Shown here in pieces: positions 27,498 through 35,292 of a stretch of 64,000 bases of DNA. Source of the DNA: Oceanobacillus jeddahensis (lineage in GTDB: Bacteria > Bacillota > Bacilli > Bacillales > Amphibacillaceae). Positions within the stretch are counted from its first letter, which is position 1. Each line of letters begins with the position of its first letter. Made by a program: the position numbers and the translations under genes. The notes beneath the pieces are model-generated. The model ran no database searches, was not told where the DNA came from, and worked only from the letters and a program-made list of their open reading frames with translations. The stretch lies in contig NZ_CCDM010000006.1 of the NCBI RefSeq assembly GCF_000750635.1, positions 186,001 to 250,000 on the forward strand, written 5' to 3'.

Positions 27498-29237
27498 ATG
27501 GCGAAAAAATTAGATAAAGTAGATGTAGTAACAGTAGGTGTAGGATGGATGGGAGGAATTGTTGCGGCAGAGCTTACAAAAGCCGGTTATCAAGTTGTAG
27601 GTTTGGATAAAGGAAAAGAAAAAGATATTAAAGACTATCTTCATACTCATGATGAAGTACGGTACCCGGTAAGAGGAGAAGGGTATGAAAAGTTGACGAA
27701 TGAATCCTATACAGTGAGAAATACGCTTGATGAAGATGCGCGCCCAATTAGAGATAAATCGACCGCAGTAATTGGTGAAGGGATTGGTGGTGGAGGAAGT
27801 CACTGGGGGGCACAAACACATCGATATTACCCATATGATTTTGAGATTTTGTCCAAAACAATTGAAAAATATGGGGACGATAAAATTCCGGAAAAGATGA
27901 CTTTACAAGACTGGGGGATTACGTACGACGAATTGGAGCCATATTATGATAAGTTTGAAAAAATGGCAGGTATTTCAGGAGAGGCCGATCCAAATTATCC
28001 GGAACGTTCGGATGATTATCCGACGCCACCATTAAAAAAGAATCGTCAGATGCGTATTTTTGAAGAGGCTACCACAAAAATGGGATATAAACCGTTTATG
28101 ATTCCTACAGGTACACTTTCAGAACAATATACAAATCCGGATGGAGAAACATTGAATGCTTGCCAATATTGCGGATTTTGTGGAAGTAATTATTGTGAGT
28201 ACGGGGCGAAAGCGGATCCAGTTATGACGGTCATCCCAACAGCTCAAAAAACGGGAAAGTTTGACTTAAGGACACATGCGAGAGTAGTTCGAATATTGCA
28301 CGAAAACGGAAAAGCCACGGGTGTTTTATACGAAGATACCAGAACGGGACAAGAGTTCGAACAACCTGCAGATTTAGTAGTATTAACAAGCTATGTATTT
28401 AATAATGTCAGACTGTTATTGTTATCTGAAATTGGTACACCATATAATCCAAAAAATGGAACAGGTGTAATCGGAAAAAATTTCACAGATCATCATGGGG
28501 TAACATCAACACACGCCTTGTTTGACCATGAAAAGTTTAATAATTATGTATCTACTGGCGCGTATGGTATGGCAATAACGGACTATACAGGGGATTTAAT
28601 GGATCATCAAGATTTAGACTTTCTGCATGGCGGTCAAATTGAAGTGCGTATTACAGGAAATGCACCGGTAGAAAATAATCTGGTGCCAGAGGGCACGCCG
28701 CAATGGGGAAAAGAATTTAAAGAGAAATCGCTATTTTATGCAAACCGTTTTCTTATGATATTTAGCCAAAAGGCGACCCTTCCTTATCAAGGCTATTACC
28801 TTGATTTAGATCCGACCTATACGGACGCGAACGGAGATCCATTAATACGAATCACTTGGGATTATTCAGATAATGATCGAGCCATTCATACATTTATTCA
28901 GGAAAAACATATTGAGATTTTAGAAGAGATGGGAGCAACGCATATTTTATCCTATCCGATGCCAGAACATTTTGATGGAGTACTTGCTTTTCAGCATAAT
29001 AGCGGCGGAGCAATTATGGGGGATGATTCGGAAATCTCGGCTGTAAATAATTATTCACAAATGTGGGATATGGATAATTTATTTGTTTGCGGTGCCAGTA
29101 CTTTTCCGCATTTTAGCTGTACAAATCCAACCACGACAGCTGCTGCTTTAACCTATCGTGCAACAGAAGGAATGATTGATTTTCTGAAAAATGGGGGACA
29201 GCTGGTAGAAGCGAAAAATCAAAAGAAAAAGGTTTAA
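27498..29237 (+). CDS. GMC-type dehydrogenase flavoprotein (gluconate 2-dehydrogenase-like)
   Basis: A 579-residue FAD enzyme oxidising a sugar, sugar acid or alcohol. The Rossmann start is VTVGVGWMGGIVAAEL, the GMC loop IGEGIGGGGSHWGAQ, and the C-terminal domain FSCTNPTTTAAALTYRATEG. Cysteines 222, 225, 228 and 233 (CQYCGFCGSNYC) resemble the 3Fe-4S site of fructose and glucose dehydrogenase large subunits, so an internal cluster is likely. It has no signal of its own and would travel with subunit 3. No cytochrome c subunit is encoded here, so the electron acceptor is unknown. Confidence 0.9.
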   Translation: MAKKLDKVDVVTVGVGWMGGIVAAELTKAGYQVVGLDKGKEKDIKDYLHTHDEVRYPVRGEGYEKLTNESYTVRNTLDEDARPIRDKSTAVIGEGIGGGGSHWGAQTHRYYPYDFEILSKTIEKYGDDKIPEKMTLQDWGITYDELEPYYDKFEKMAGISGEADPNYPERSDDYPTPPLKKNRQMRIFEEATTKMGYKPFMIPTGTLSEQYTNPDGETLNACQYCGFCGSNYCEYGAKADPVMTVIPTAQKTGKFDLRTHARVVRILHENGKATGVLYEDTRTGQEFEQPADLVVLTSYVFNNVRLLLLSEIGTPYNPKNGTGVIGKNFTDHHGVTSTHALFDHEKFNNYVSTGAYGMAITDYTGDLMDHQDLDFLHGGQIEVRITGNAPVENNLVPEGTPQWGKEFKEKSLFYANRFLMIFSQKATLPYQGYYLDLDPTYTDANGDPLIRITWDYSDNDRAIHTFIQEKHIEILEEMGATHILSYPMPEHFDGVLAFQHNSGGAIMGDDSEISAVNNYSQMWDMDNLFVCGASTFPHFSCTNPTTTAAALTYRATEGMIDFLKNGGQLVEAKNQKKKV

Positions 29238-29273
29238 TATAAAAAATCCATTAAGAGCTGGAGGAGATTTTTA

Positions 29274-29462
29274 ATGGGATTAGCAAATATAGGAATTCCT
29301 GGATTAATTCTTATTGTTATTCTGGCATTGATCATTTTTGGACCGAAAAAACTACCGGAGATTGGTAAAGCAGCTGGGGAAACATTAAGAGAATTTAAGA
29401 GCACAGCGAATGATATTATGGACGATAAAACGGGAGAAGCAGACCCAAAAGATAAAAGTTAA
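29274..29462 (+). CDS. tatA: Twin-arginine translocase subunit TatA
   Basis: A 62-residue TatA with the short N-terminal helix ([25 protein letters not shown]), the FGPKKLPE hinge, the amphipathic helix [12 protein letters not shown] and an acidic tail. It forms the Tat pore together with a TatC encoded elsewhere. It is the last gene of the dehydrogenase operon, behind a GGAGG site, and probably serves that enzyme. Its size is typical of Gram-positive TatA proteins. Confidence 0.93.
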   Translation: MGLANIGIPGLILIVILALIIFGPKKLPEIGKAAGETLREFKSTANDIMDDKTGEADPKDKS

Positions 29463-29471
29463 TCGCAAACC

Positions 29472-29510
29472 GAAACTCCAAAGACATTTAAGCTTTGGAG
29501 TTTCATTTTT
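29472..29510 (+). terminator. Terminator of the dehydrogenase-tatA operon
   Basis: GAAACTCCAAAG and CTTTGGAGTTTC form a perfect 12-bp stem followed by ATTTTTG. Confidence 0.85.
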
Positions 29511-29558
29511 GACAAACACTACATTTTTTAGAAGAAAATCTTGAAAATTAAAATCAGC

Positions 29559-30044
29559 TTAGTTTACTTTCACACCTTGCAGCCGTTTGCGGGCAGAATT
29601 ATGTTGTGCTGCAATCGGAATGTGCTTTTTAGCATTTCCCATCCCGAATAATGGCATATTCCGATAGACAGATTCATAACTACCGGCTTTTATTTGGTAG
29701 GTTTCATGGTAGAAACCAACAGCATCGTTTTCTCCTACTTTTTTATTGAAATTCTGCCATGCCGTTAGATGTTTTTTTCCTTTTGCATAAGCGAGTAAAT
29801 CTTCTGTGGAACGCCAATATTGAACCATAATAGTGGTACGCAAACCAAAATAGCTTTCCATGGAAAGAAATCCTAATTCCTCCTGATTTTCATACAATTC
29901 TTTAATCATATGAGGCATCGCCATAAAAACAGGTCCCCATTTTTGAACTGCAAATCTTTTATTGATTCGCATTCCAATAATAAAAACAACAACGTCCTGA
30001 TCATTTTCTGTAGTGTATCTGCCAGTATAAATTTTTTTACCCAT
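29559..30044 (-). CDS. DUF4188 domain protein
   Basis: A 161-residue protein of the DUF4188 family, a small alpha/beta group sometimes compared with phenylacetaldoxime dehydratase and monooxygenase-like folds; its reaction is not established. Recognisable parts are VVVFIIGMRINKRFAVQKWGPVF, MVQYWRSTEDLLAYAK and VGFYHETYQI with a conserved His. It lies 22 bases downstream of a PadR regulator gene in the same direction, so the two form an autoregulated operon. Confidence 0.8.
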   Translation of the reverse strand: MGKKIYTGRYTTENDQDVVVFIIGMRINKRFAVQKWGPVFMAMPHMIKELYENQEELGFLSMESYFGLRTTIMVQYWRSTEDLLAYAKGKKHLTAWQNFNKKVGENDAVGFYHETYQIKAGSYESVYRNMPLFGMGNAKKHIPIAAQHNSARKRLQGVKVN

Positions 30045-30066
30045 GAATGATTTCCCCCTTTAAAAG

Positions 30067-30606
30067 TTAGAGTTCTTTTATTGTTTCATCGCACCACGCA
30101 ATAGCGGCCCCGGTTACACGTTTTCCATAATCCAAGGTGAAAAGCCAATATTTTGCATCATTATGATTATTGTTATAACAGGTAATGCCTTCTTCAATTC
30201 CTTCATACGTTTGATACAGGTCCTCTAACTTTTGCTTATAATCCTCTAAAAGGAAGAGACTTTGTTCCTCTGTTTGATGCCTGCCAAAAAACAGCTTCAG
30301 CAAAACTTCATTTCGTTCAATTGGTAATTGCTTTAACGGTTGTTCTAACCAATCTTTTAAAACTTCTTTTCCTTTCTCTGTCAGAAAGTATTCTTTGCGG
30401 TCTGGTTTTCCTTCCCGGGAAGCTGCCTGTATTGTAGCTAACTCTTCCTGCTCCAGTTTCTTTAATGTCGGGTAGATTTGGCCGTAGCTGATTTTCCAAA
30501 AGTGGTTAAGGCTATTATCAATAAATTGTTTAATCTCATAGCCTGAGCGGCAATTTGTAGTTAAAATGCCAAGAATGGCATAAGTCGTATCGTTGTATTT
30601 TTTCAT
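30067..30606 (-). CDS. PadR family regulator of the DUF4188 operon
   Basis: A 179-residue PadR regulator of the longer type: winged helix (YAILGILTTNCRSGYEIKQFI... KISYGQIYPTLKKLEQEELA), wing KPDRKEYFLTEKGKEVL, and a C-terminal helical dimerisation domain. The perfect inverted repeat ATATATC-N5-GATATAT at 30632-30650 lies just upstream and is the likely operator. It heads a two-gene unit with the DUF4188 protein and probably represses it until a small phenolic or similar ligand binds; the ligand is a guess from the family. Confidence 0.9.
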   Translation of the reverse strand: MKKYNDTTYAILGILTTNCRSGYEIKQFIDNSLNHFWKISYGQIYPTLKKLEQEELATIQAASREGKPDRKEYFLTEKGKEVLKDWLEQPLKQLPIERNEVLLKLFFGRHQTEEQSLFLLEDYKQKLEDLYQTYEGIEEGITCYNNNHNDAKYWLFTLDYGKRVTGAAIAWCDETIKEL

Positions 30607-30631
30607 CTATCTCACCTTATATCTTTTTGAT

Positions 30632-30650
30632 ATATATCGTTTAGATATAT
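30632..30650 (-). promoter_or_regulatory. Putative PadR operator
   Basis: ATATATC-GTTTA-GATATAT, a perfect 7-bp inverted repeat about 25 bases upstream of the PadR start codon. Confidence 0.55.
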
Positions 30651-30810
30651 GATATATGAATGTATTTAGAAAGTAAAGAAGAGAGAGGAAATTAATTTAT
30701 GAATTTCATATATTCCAGCTAATAGAGAGAAAAGCAAACCAGCAATAGAAAAAGTACCTAAACAGGATTTTCCATTGCTGGTTAATGAATAAATATTATT
30801 TTATTAAATG

Positions 30811-31032
30811 TTTATCACGGAGAACCTCCCGTAAAAACTCCCGCCACAAAATAAAGAGCGAAAATAAATTTATTTAGGCGGGAGATCAGGTGAGCTAACT
30901 CCCTGAATCACTTAGGCTAATTCAGTGGGAGAATGAAGGAAGCAGACTAAGTTCGCGACGTCCTGTCGCAACGTCTGTACTAGCACATCCTGTGCGTCGA
31001 AAAACTCCCACTGAATGAAGTTTCGTTTTATA
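30811..31032 (+). repeat. Hairpin repeat copy G, long form
   Basis: Full ends and both stems. The outer part of the first stem is altered (CCTCCCGT on the left, ATCAGGTGAGCTAA on the right), so pairing there is weaker than in copy A. The additional segment with GAAGGAAGCAGACTAAG is present as in copies C and H. It ends ten bases before the stop of the oxidoreductase gene. Confidence 0.88.
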
Positions 31033-31042
31033 ACAAAACAGG

Positions 31043-32053
31043 TTACTTGATTTTAATAACAATTTTGCCTTTTGCTCTGCCTGATTCTGAATATTCCATT
31101 GCTTTTTGTGTATCTTCAAAAGGAATGATTTGATCGATTAATGGTTTGATTTTCTCTGCCTCGATAAGTTCTCTAATCTTATTTAATTGTTCGCCGCTAG
31201 GCTTCATAAATAAAAAGTTATATTGCACTTGATATTGCTTTTCCAATTTTGTTAATTTCCTTGAAATCAATCTGAAAGCGATCGTTTTCCAAAAAGGATA
31301 ATTATTTTCTTTTCCGAAGCGGGCGTTAGGAACATCAGAAATCGATACAATTTTTCCACCGGGTTTCAAAATTTTAAAGGACTGGACTAAAGCATCGCCG
31401 CCTAAAGTGTCATATACATAATCATAATCCGCTAATTTCTCTTCAAAATTTTCTTCTCGATAATTTATGACTTTATCCGCACCTAATCTTTCTACTAAAT
31501 CCTTCCCGGCATTGCTGGCTGTTGTTGCGACATAAGCTCCTATTTCTTTTGCAAGCTGGATTGCAAAGGTACCGATGCCTCCAGAGCCTGCTTGGATCAA
31601 GATTTTATCCTCTGGCTGAAGATTTAATATATCATGAAAGGCTTGAAAAGTGGTTAAGCCGACTAAAGGTACAGCCGCTGCTTCTTCAAATGTTAAATTT
31701 GCTGGTTTTAATGCAATATCATCTTCATGAACAGCAATATATTCCGCAAAGGTTCCGATTCTTGATTTTCTTGGTCTTCCGTAGACTGGATCACCAGCTT
31801 TGAATTTGGTTATATTTTTCCCAGCTTTGATAACCGTTCCGGAAAAATCATTTCCAAGAATCAATGGCATTTTATAGTTAATGAGCGGTCTTAATTTTCC
31901 ATCTCTAATTTTAAAATCTACCGGATTAATACTGGCAGCGTGAATTTCTACTAATACATCATCATTAGATATGTCAGGGATAGAGACATTTTTCATTTCT
32001 ATATTTTTTTGCCCATATTTATGAATAAGCACTGCTTTCATTTTTTTTTCCAT
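31043..32053 (-). CDS. NADP-dependent quinone-oxidoreductase-like MDR protein
   Basis: A 336-residue medium-chain reductase of the zinc-free quinone oxidoreductase class. It has the GroES-like N-terminal domain (EIHAASINPVDFKIRDG, LGNDFSGTVI), the Rossmann motif ILIQAGSGGIGTFAIQLAK, and the C-terminal MEYSESGRAKGKIVIKI. It probably reduces reactive enones or quinones. GGAG lies before the ATG. The gene is divergent from an ArsR regulator at 32273, and the shared region contains perfect palindromes, so it is probably repressed by that protein. Confidence 0.9.
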   Translation of the reverse strand: MEKKMKAVLIHKYGQKNIEMKNVSIPDISNDDVLVEIHAASINPVDFKIRDGKLRPLINYKMPLILGNDFSGTVIKAGKNITKFKAGDPVYGRPRKSRIGTFAEYIAVHEDDIALKPANLTFEEAAAVPLVGLTTFQAFHDILNLQPEDKILIQAGSGGIGTFAIQLAKEIGAYVATTASNAGKDLVERLGADKVINYREENFEEKLADYDYVYDTLGGDALVQSFKILKPGGKIVSISDVPNARFGKENNYPFWKTIAFRLISRKLTKLEKQYQVQYNFLFMKPSGEQLNKIRELIEAEKIKPLIDQIIPFEDTQKAMEYSESGRAKGKIVIKIK

Positions 32054-32079
32054 ATGAAAAATCTCCTTTTAAATTGTTT

Positions 32080-32097
32080 GGTTTAAATATTTAAACC
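32080..32097. promoter_or_regulatory. Putative ArsR-family operator, perfect 18-bp palindrome
   Basis: GGTTTAAATATTTAAACC lies 27 bases before the oxidoreductase start, where it would overlap its promoter. Confidence 0.6.
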
Positions 32098-32221
32098 TTT
32101 GAACTAATAATGTATAATAGATGAATTTTAAACAAAAGTCAACGAATCCATTTAAATGTAACAGCATATCAGATTCTAATTATGTGTAATGAGTCCGTGC
32201 TATTGACGTGTTTAAAATTAA

Positions 32222-32256
32222 ATGGTTTAATAATTTGAACGATTGAACTATTCAAA
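32222..32256. promoter_or_regulatory. Further ArsR-type half sites near the regulator gene
   Basis: ATGGTTTAATAATTTGAAC followed by TTGAACTATTCAA (TTGAA-CTA-TTCAA palindrome). They resemble the 32080 site (GTTTAA/TTGAAC words) and sit just before the arsR-type gene, suggesting autoregulation. Confidence 0.45.
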
Positions 32257-32272
32257 TGAAACGAGGATTTAT

Positions 32273-32626
32273 ATGAAAACCAATGAAATAGAAAATTTAA
32301 AAATTGAATTTGAAGAAGTAAAGGATTTTCTTATAGCTTTAGGGGATGAAAAACGGCAAATTATCATGATTGCTTTATTGAATGACCATGCTTGCAATGG
32401 GTGTAATGGGCTGCGAGTGATTGATTTAACGGAAGCAACAAATCTGTCACGACCAGCTGTTTCGCATCATTTAAAGATACTGAAACAAATTGGTCTCGTT
32501 GCTATCCGCCGGGAGGGGACAAAAAATTATTACTATCTCAGCAATGCAGTGCCAGAAATGAAAAAGCTGAGGGATTTGCTGGATAATGTTATGTCGACCA
32601 TGGCAGAAGGGGAAGAGGAAGTGTAA
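32273..32626 (+). CDS. ArsR/SmtB family regulator
   Basis: A 117-residue winged-helix repressor. The recognition helix LSRPAVSHHLKILKQIGLVAIRREG and the wing KNYYYLS are typical. A Cys pair, CNGCNG, lies at the end of the first helix region (after IALLNDHA) and not in the classical alpha3 metal site ELCVCDL, so sensing may be redox or electrophile based. The frame extends upstream, but the ATG at 32273 has ACGAGGA before it. Divergent from the MDR oxidoreductase gene, which is its probable target. Confidence 0.88.
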   Translation: MKTNEIENLKIEFEEVKDFLIALGDEKRQIIMIALLNDHACNGCNGLRVIDLTEATNLSRPAVSHHLKILKQIGLVAIRREGTKNYYYLSNAVPEMKKLRDLLDNVMSTMAEGEEEV

Positions 32627-32723
32627 AAATAATTTTTTGTGCTGACCAATTAGCCTGAATATGGGGAAGATATGAAGACAACAAGCTTATGGGAAATGCT
32701 GAGCAGCAGTAAAAGCTGGATAT

Positions 32724-32888
32724 AAGGAGGACTATGTGAATTTAAAAGAGGGTCTGTTCTATTGACCCTCGCAGTCTTAAAGCGTACCGGTGAGTCTATG
32801 TTTTTATGAGTATGAAGAGGATGGTTTCCCAAATATGCAAGTACTGGCTAATTCTTTGAAGCTCGATGATATTCAAACAGATGATTAG
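32724..32888 (+). pseudogene. Remnant of an unidentified small gene
   Basis: An AAGGAGG site (32724-32730) precedes a GTG (32736) that reads only MNLKEGLFY before a stop. A second frame continues with LLTLAVLKRTGES, and a third (32781-32888) reads FYEYEEDGFPNMQVLANSL and on to a stop. Coding-like text scattered over three frames suggests frameshift decay. The start loosely resembles a PadR N-terminus, but the family is not identified. The hairpin GAGGGTC/GACCCTC (32748-32770) lies inside. Confidence 0.35.
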
Positions 32889-32927
32889 ATAGTTATTGGT
32901 TTGATTCGTTTATTAATATAACTCTCG

Positions 32928-33797
32928 TTAGATGCATACAGAAAAAGGAAAGCTGTTAGAATGCTGATGCTTATTTATTTTTTCTACTTCCATCATTATT
33001 TTTATTACATAATTTGCTCCCACATTTAAGCTGCTCCCATCCATTAAATAGAGATACTCTTCAAAACTGTCACCGCAAATACGATATCCTGTTTCGTTCA
33101 GATAACTTTTTATTTGTTCATATGTTTGATACGTATGCATATAACTTCCTTTATGGTAACCTATAACATATTTTCCGGCTTTTTTCTCAAATGTTTCTGT
33201 TAAATGAAGCTGGTTCTCACGCAAATAGAAATTGGAATAATTTAAGTAATCTCCCTCCTTTATTTGTTCTTGGCGAATAAGAGCACCCCAATTATCTACA
33301 TTGATTTCACCTTGCTTCACATAATTCATAAACGATATAATCATTTTTGTGATCTCTTTATGAGATTGATTTAAAATATTTTCACTTAATACAATTTGTT
33401 TCGCTTCCATATCCTCAATAGTAAATCGATCAAGATCTAACTGTGATGCTTCTTCAATTTGTATTTTCTGATTTTTAATGAGGTGCTGGATGCGTTGCAT
33501 TTTTCGGATTTTTTTATCCACCAGTTTTTCTTTTTCTGCTAATAAATCAGTAATTTTCTTCGTGTTTTTGGATTGTAAAAAATCTTTGATTTCTGCTAGC
33601 GACATTCCAATTTCTTTTAACATATCAATGATGCTATAAACCTCAGCTTGTTGAATCGTGTAATAGCGGTATCCATTTTCATTTTTGTATTCTGGTTCTA
33701 ACAGACCGATCTCATCATAATGAAAAAGTGTCTGCTTTTTCACATCACATAAATCTGCAAATTCACCGGTTGTCATCAGTTTTTTGGAAGAGTTCAT
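32928..33797 (-). CDS. MerR family multidrug-type regulator (BltR/BmrR-like)
   Basis: A 289-residue regulator. The MerR domain is clear (MTTGEFADLCDVKKQTLFHYDEIGLLEPEYKNENGYRYYT), followed by a long coiled-coil linker and a C-terminal GyrI/BmrR-like ligand domain (YVIGYHKGSYMHTYQTYEQIKSYL... EEYLYLMD). It probably senses hydrophobic cations or drugs. It is divergent from the small export protein gene at 33899, whose promoter has the long 19-bp spacer activated by MerR proteins. GGTGAT precedes the ATG; an ATG seven codons later is a possible alternative. Confidence 0.9.
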   Translation of the reverse strand: MNSSKKLMTTGEFADLCDVKKQTLFHYDEIGLLEPEYKNENGYRYYTIQQAEVYSIIDMLKEIGMSLAEIKDFLQSKNTKKITDLLAEKEKLVDKKIRKMQRIQHLIKNQKIQIEEASQLDLDRFTIEDMEAKQIVLSENILNQSHKEITKMIISFMNYVKQGEINVDNWGALIRQEQIKEGDYLNYSNFYLRENQLHLTETFEKKAGKYVIGYHKGSYMHTYQTYEQIKSYLNETGYRICGDSFEEYLYLMDGSSLNVGANYVIKIMMEVEKINKHQHSNSFPFSVCI

Positions 33798-33816
33798 TTT
33801 ATCACCAACTTTTTGC

Positions 33817-33847
33817 TTGAGTATACGGTAACCATATACTTTATATT
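33817..33847 (+). promoter_or_regulatory. MerR-type promoter of the export gene
   Basis: -35 TTGAGT (33817-33822), a 19-base spacer, and -10 TATATT (33842-33847). The spacer carries most of the near-perfect palindrome GTATACGGTAACCATATAC (33821-33839), the classical layout for activation by a MerR protein twisting DNA. Confidence 0.75.
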
Positions 33848-33898
33848 GTACTATAGAAAATAAAAGATGTAATGTAAGAAAAAGAGAGGGAAAATGTT

Positions 33899-34333
33899 AT
33901 GTTGAATTATTTAGGTTTAGCAGCTACTGCATGGTTTATTGGTTTCTTTCCAATGTTTGAAATATATATTGCGATTCCGGCTACAATGGTGATGGGATTG
34001 GACGCTGTTTCTTCAATTATCTGGTCCAGTTTCGGTAATTTCTTTCCTGTTCCTTTGATTGCCTTTTTCTATCAGCTTCTTGCAAAATCGAAACGTATAA
34101 AGAAGTGGCTGGATAAATTAGCAAACAGTAAGTATAAGTATCGTATTGAAAAGCAAGGACCATTAGTTGTTGTATTGCTCACACCAATGATTGGTTCCTG
34201 GGCTGTTGCCGTTATTGCCAATGGAATCGGAATGAGTAAGATAAGGCTATTCGTATCCGCCGGTGCAAGTATTCTGATATATGGGATTGTTATTGCGGTT
34301 TTAACACATTATGGTGTAGCGTTTGTAAGTTGA
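33899..34333 (+). CDS. Small multidrug export family membrane protein
   Basis: A 144-residue membrane protein of the Sm_multidrug_ex family (PF06695 type). Hydrophobic segments flank the conserved FPMFEIYIAIPATMVMGLD start and the re-entrant-like LLTPMIGSWAVAVIANGIGM. The family is annotated as small multidrug export, but experimental support is thin. It is transcribed from the MerR-type promoter just upstream, supporting a toxic-compound response. The ATG at 33899 follows GAGAGGG. Its stop codon is immediately followed by a repeat-derived terminator. Confidence 0.85.
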   Translation: MLNYLGLAATAWFIGFFPMFEIYIAIPATMVMGLDAVSSIIWSSFGNFFPVPLIAFFYQLLAKSKRIKKWLDKLANSKYKYRIEKQGPLVVVLLTPMIGSWAVAVIANGIGMSKIRLFVSAGASILIYGIVIAVLTHYGVAFVS

Positions 34334-34398
34334 GTGATTCAGGAGTTAGCTCACCTGATCTCCCGCCTGAATAAATTAATTCAGGCGGGAGTTTTATC
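34334..34398 (-). repeat. Partial hairpin repeat copy I acting as a terminator
   Basis: GTGATTCAGGAGTTAGCTC... matches the inner part of copy G in reverse orientation and starts at the base after the stop codon. CTCCCGCCTGAAT and ATTCAGGCGGGAG form a perfect 13-bp stem at 34362-34392 (counting the loop) followed by TTTTATC, which makes it a good intrinsic terminator for the export gene on the plus strand. Confidence 0.82.
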
Positions 34399-34433
34399 TT
34401 ATTGACACAATCCTGCATATAAGCCAAAACAAA

Positions 34434-34580
34434 TTATGCACTTTTGATACGAGTGCTTATAACACGATCTAACATTGTGTACTTCCTGACTTTCCGGTTT
34501 TTTTCTGGAAGTCCATTTTGCATTAGAGTTGTATTTATGTCTGCTTGTTTTTCTGCCAACTTATTTTTGGAATTTAACAT
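34434..34580 (-). CDS. Possible 48-residue basic small protein
   Basis: A short frame reading MLNSKNKLAEKQADINTTL and on to 48 residues, with many Lys/Arg and no Cys. GGAGG lies ten bases before the ATG, so translation is plausible. That ribosome site sits in the stem of the hairpin that ends the coiled-coil gene upstream, so expression would need read-through or an open hairpin. No family recognised; it may be chance. Confidence 0.35.
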   Translation of the reverse strand: MLNSKNKLAEKQADINTTLMQNGLPEKNRKVRKYTMLDRVISTRIKSA

Positions 34581-34612
34581 AAAAAAAGGCCTCCATTCCG
34601 GAATGCCTTTAA
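34581..34612 (-). terminator. Terminator of the coiled-coil gene
   Basis: On the minus strand AAAGGCATTCC pairs with GGAATGgaGGCCTTT and is followed by TTTT. Confidence 0.65.
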
Positions 34613-34627
34613 AGTATATATGAAATT

Positions 34628-35038
34628 TTAAAACAGTACTTTTCTTTCTAATTTATCAACACGCCGTTCAAGATCTACCCATTTATTTAATTGGTATTCC
34701 TGCTCTTCTTTCATTTTACGATCATTATCCTTCGCAGTTGTCATATCCTCACGCAATGAGATAACCTCTTGATGCGTCAAATCTGTTTTTTCTTTTACTG
34801 CTGTTAAATCTATTTCAAATTTGTCAAAACGCTTATCCATCTGTTCGAAGCGTTTATCAACTTGTTCAAAACGCTTATCCATCTGTTCGAAGCGTTTATC
34901 AACTTGTTCAAAACGCTCATCCATCTGTTCGAAGCGCTCATCAACCTTTACAAACTGTGTATGAACTTCTTTTTCGAATCTGATTTGTCTAGTGTTTAAT
35001 TCGCCGAGCAATTTCAATACTTCTTCTTCAAATTTCAT
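34628..35038 (-). CDS. Coiled-coil protein with tandem 7-residue repeats
   Basis: A 136-residue cytosolic protein, almost entirely predicted coiled coil. The middle consists of at least six heptads of the form (V/M)D(E/K)RFEQ, encoded by a DNA tandem repeat of about 42 bases (two heptads) near 34830-34945. The C-terminus ends DLERRVDKLERKVLF. Function unknown; such proteins occur in phage-derived and stress-related settings. The first ATG (35053) overlaps the ribosome site, so the ATG at 35038, seven bases after GGAGAG, is preferred. The repeat number probably varies between strains. Confidence 0.7.
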   Translation of the reverse strand: MKFEEEVLKLLGELNTRQIRFEKEVHTQFVKVDERFEQMDERFEQVDKRFEQMDKRFEQVDKRFEQMDKRFDKFEIDLTAVKEKTDLTHQEVISLREDMTTAKDNDRKMKEEQEYQLNKWVDLERRVDKLERKVLF

Positions 35039-35292
35039 TTCATCACTCTCCATTTTTATTTGTTCATTTAAATTGGATATACGATGTTCTTTTGAAAAAT
35101 GCTATCTGTCAAGCTTGTTTTATTGCTATTATTTTAACACAGACAGCAAATACTCGTCACATGTCGAAAAATGGATTTTGAAGGATAAAATGTATGGATA
35201 TTTCTTTCAATACACTGTGAAAAATAGAGAATTGCATGCACATGATCTCATCAATTTTAAAAAATATATAAAATTCGCTGATTGGAAATATA

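Noticed and set aside
34826..34945. Possible CRISPR or VNTR from the regular 42-base repeats
   Set aside because: The repeats are within a coding frame and encode heptads of a coiled coil; they are contiguous without spacers.
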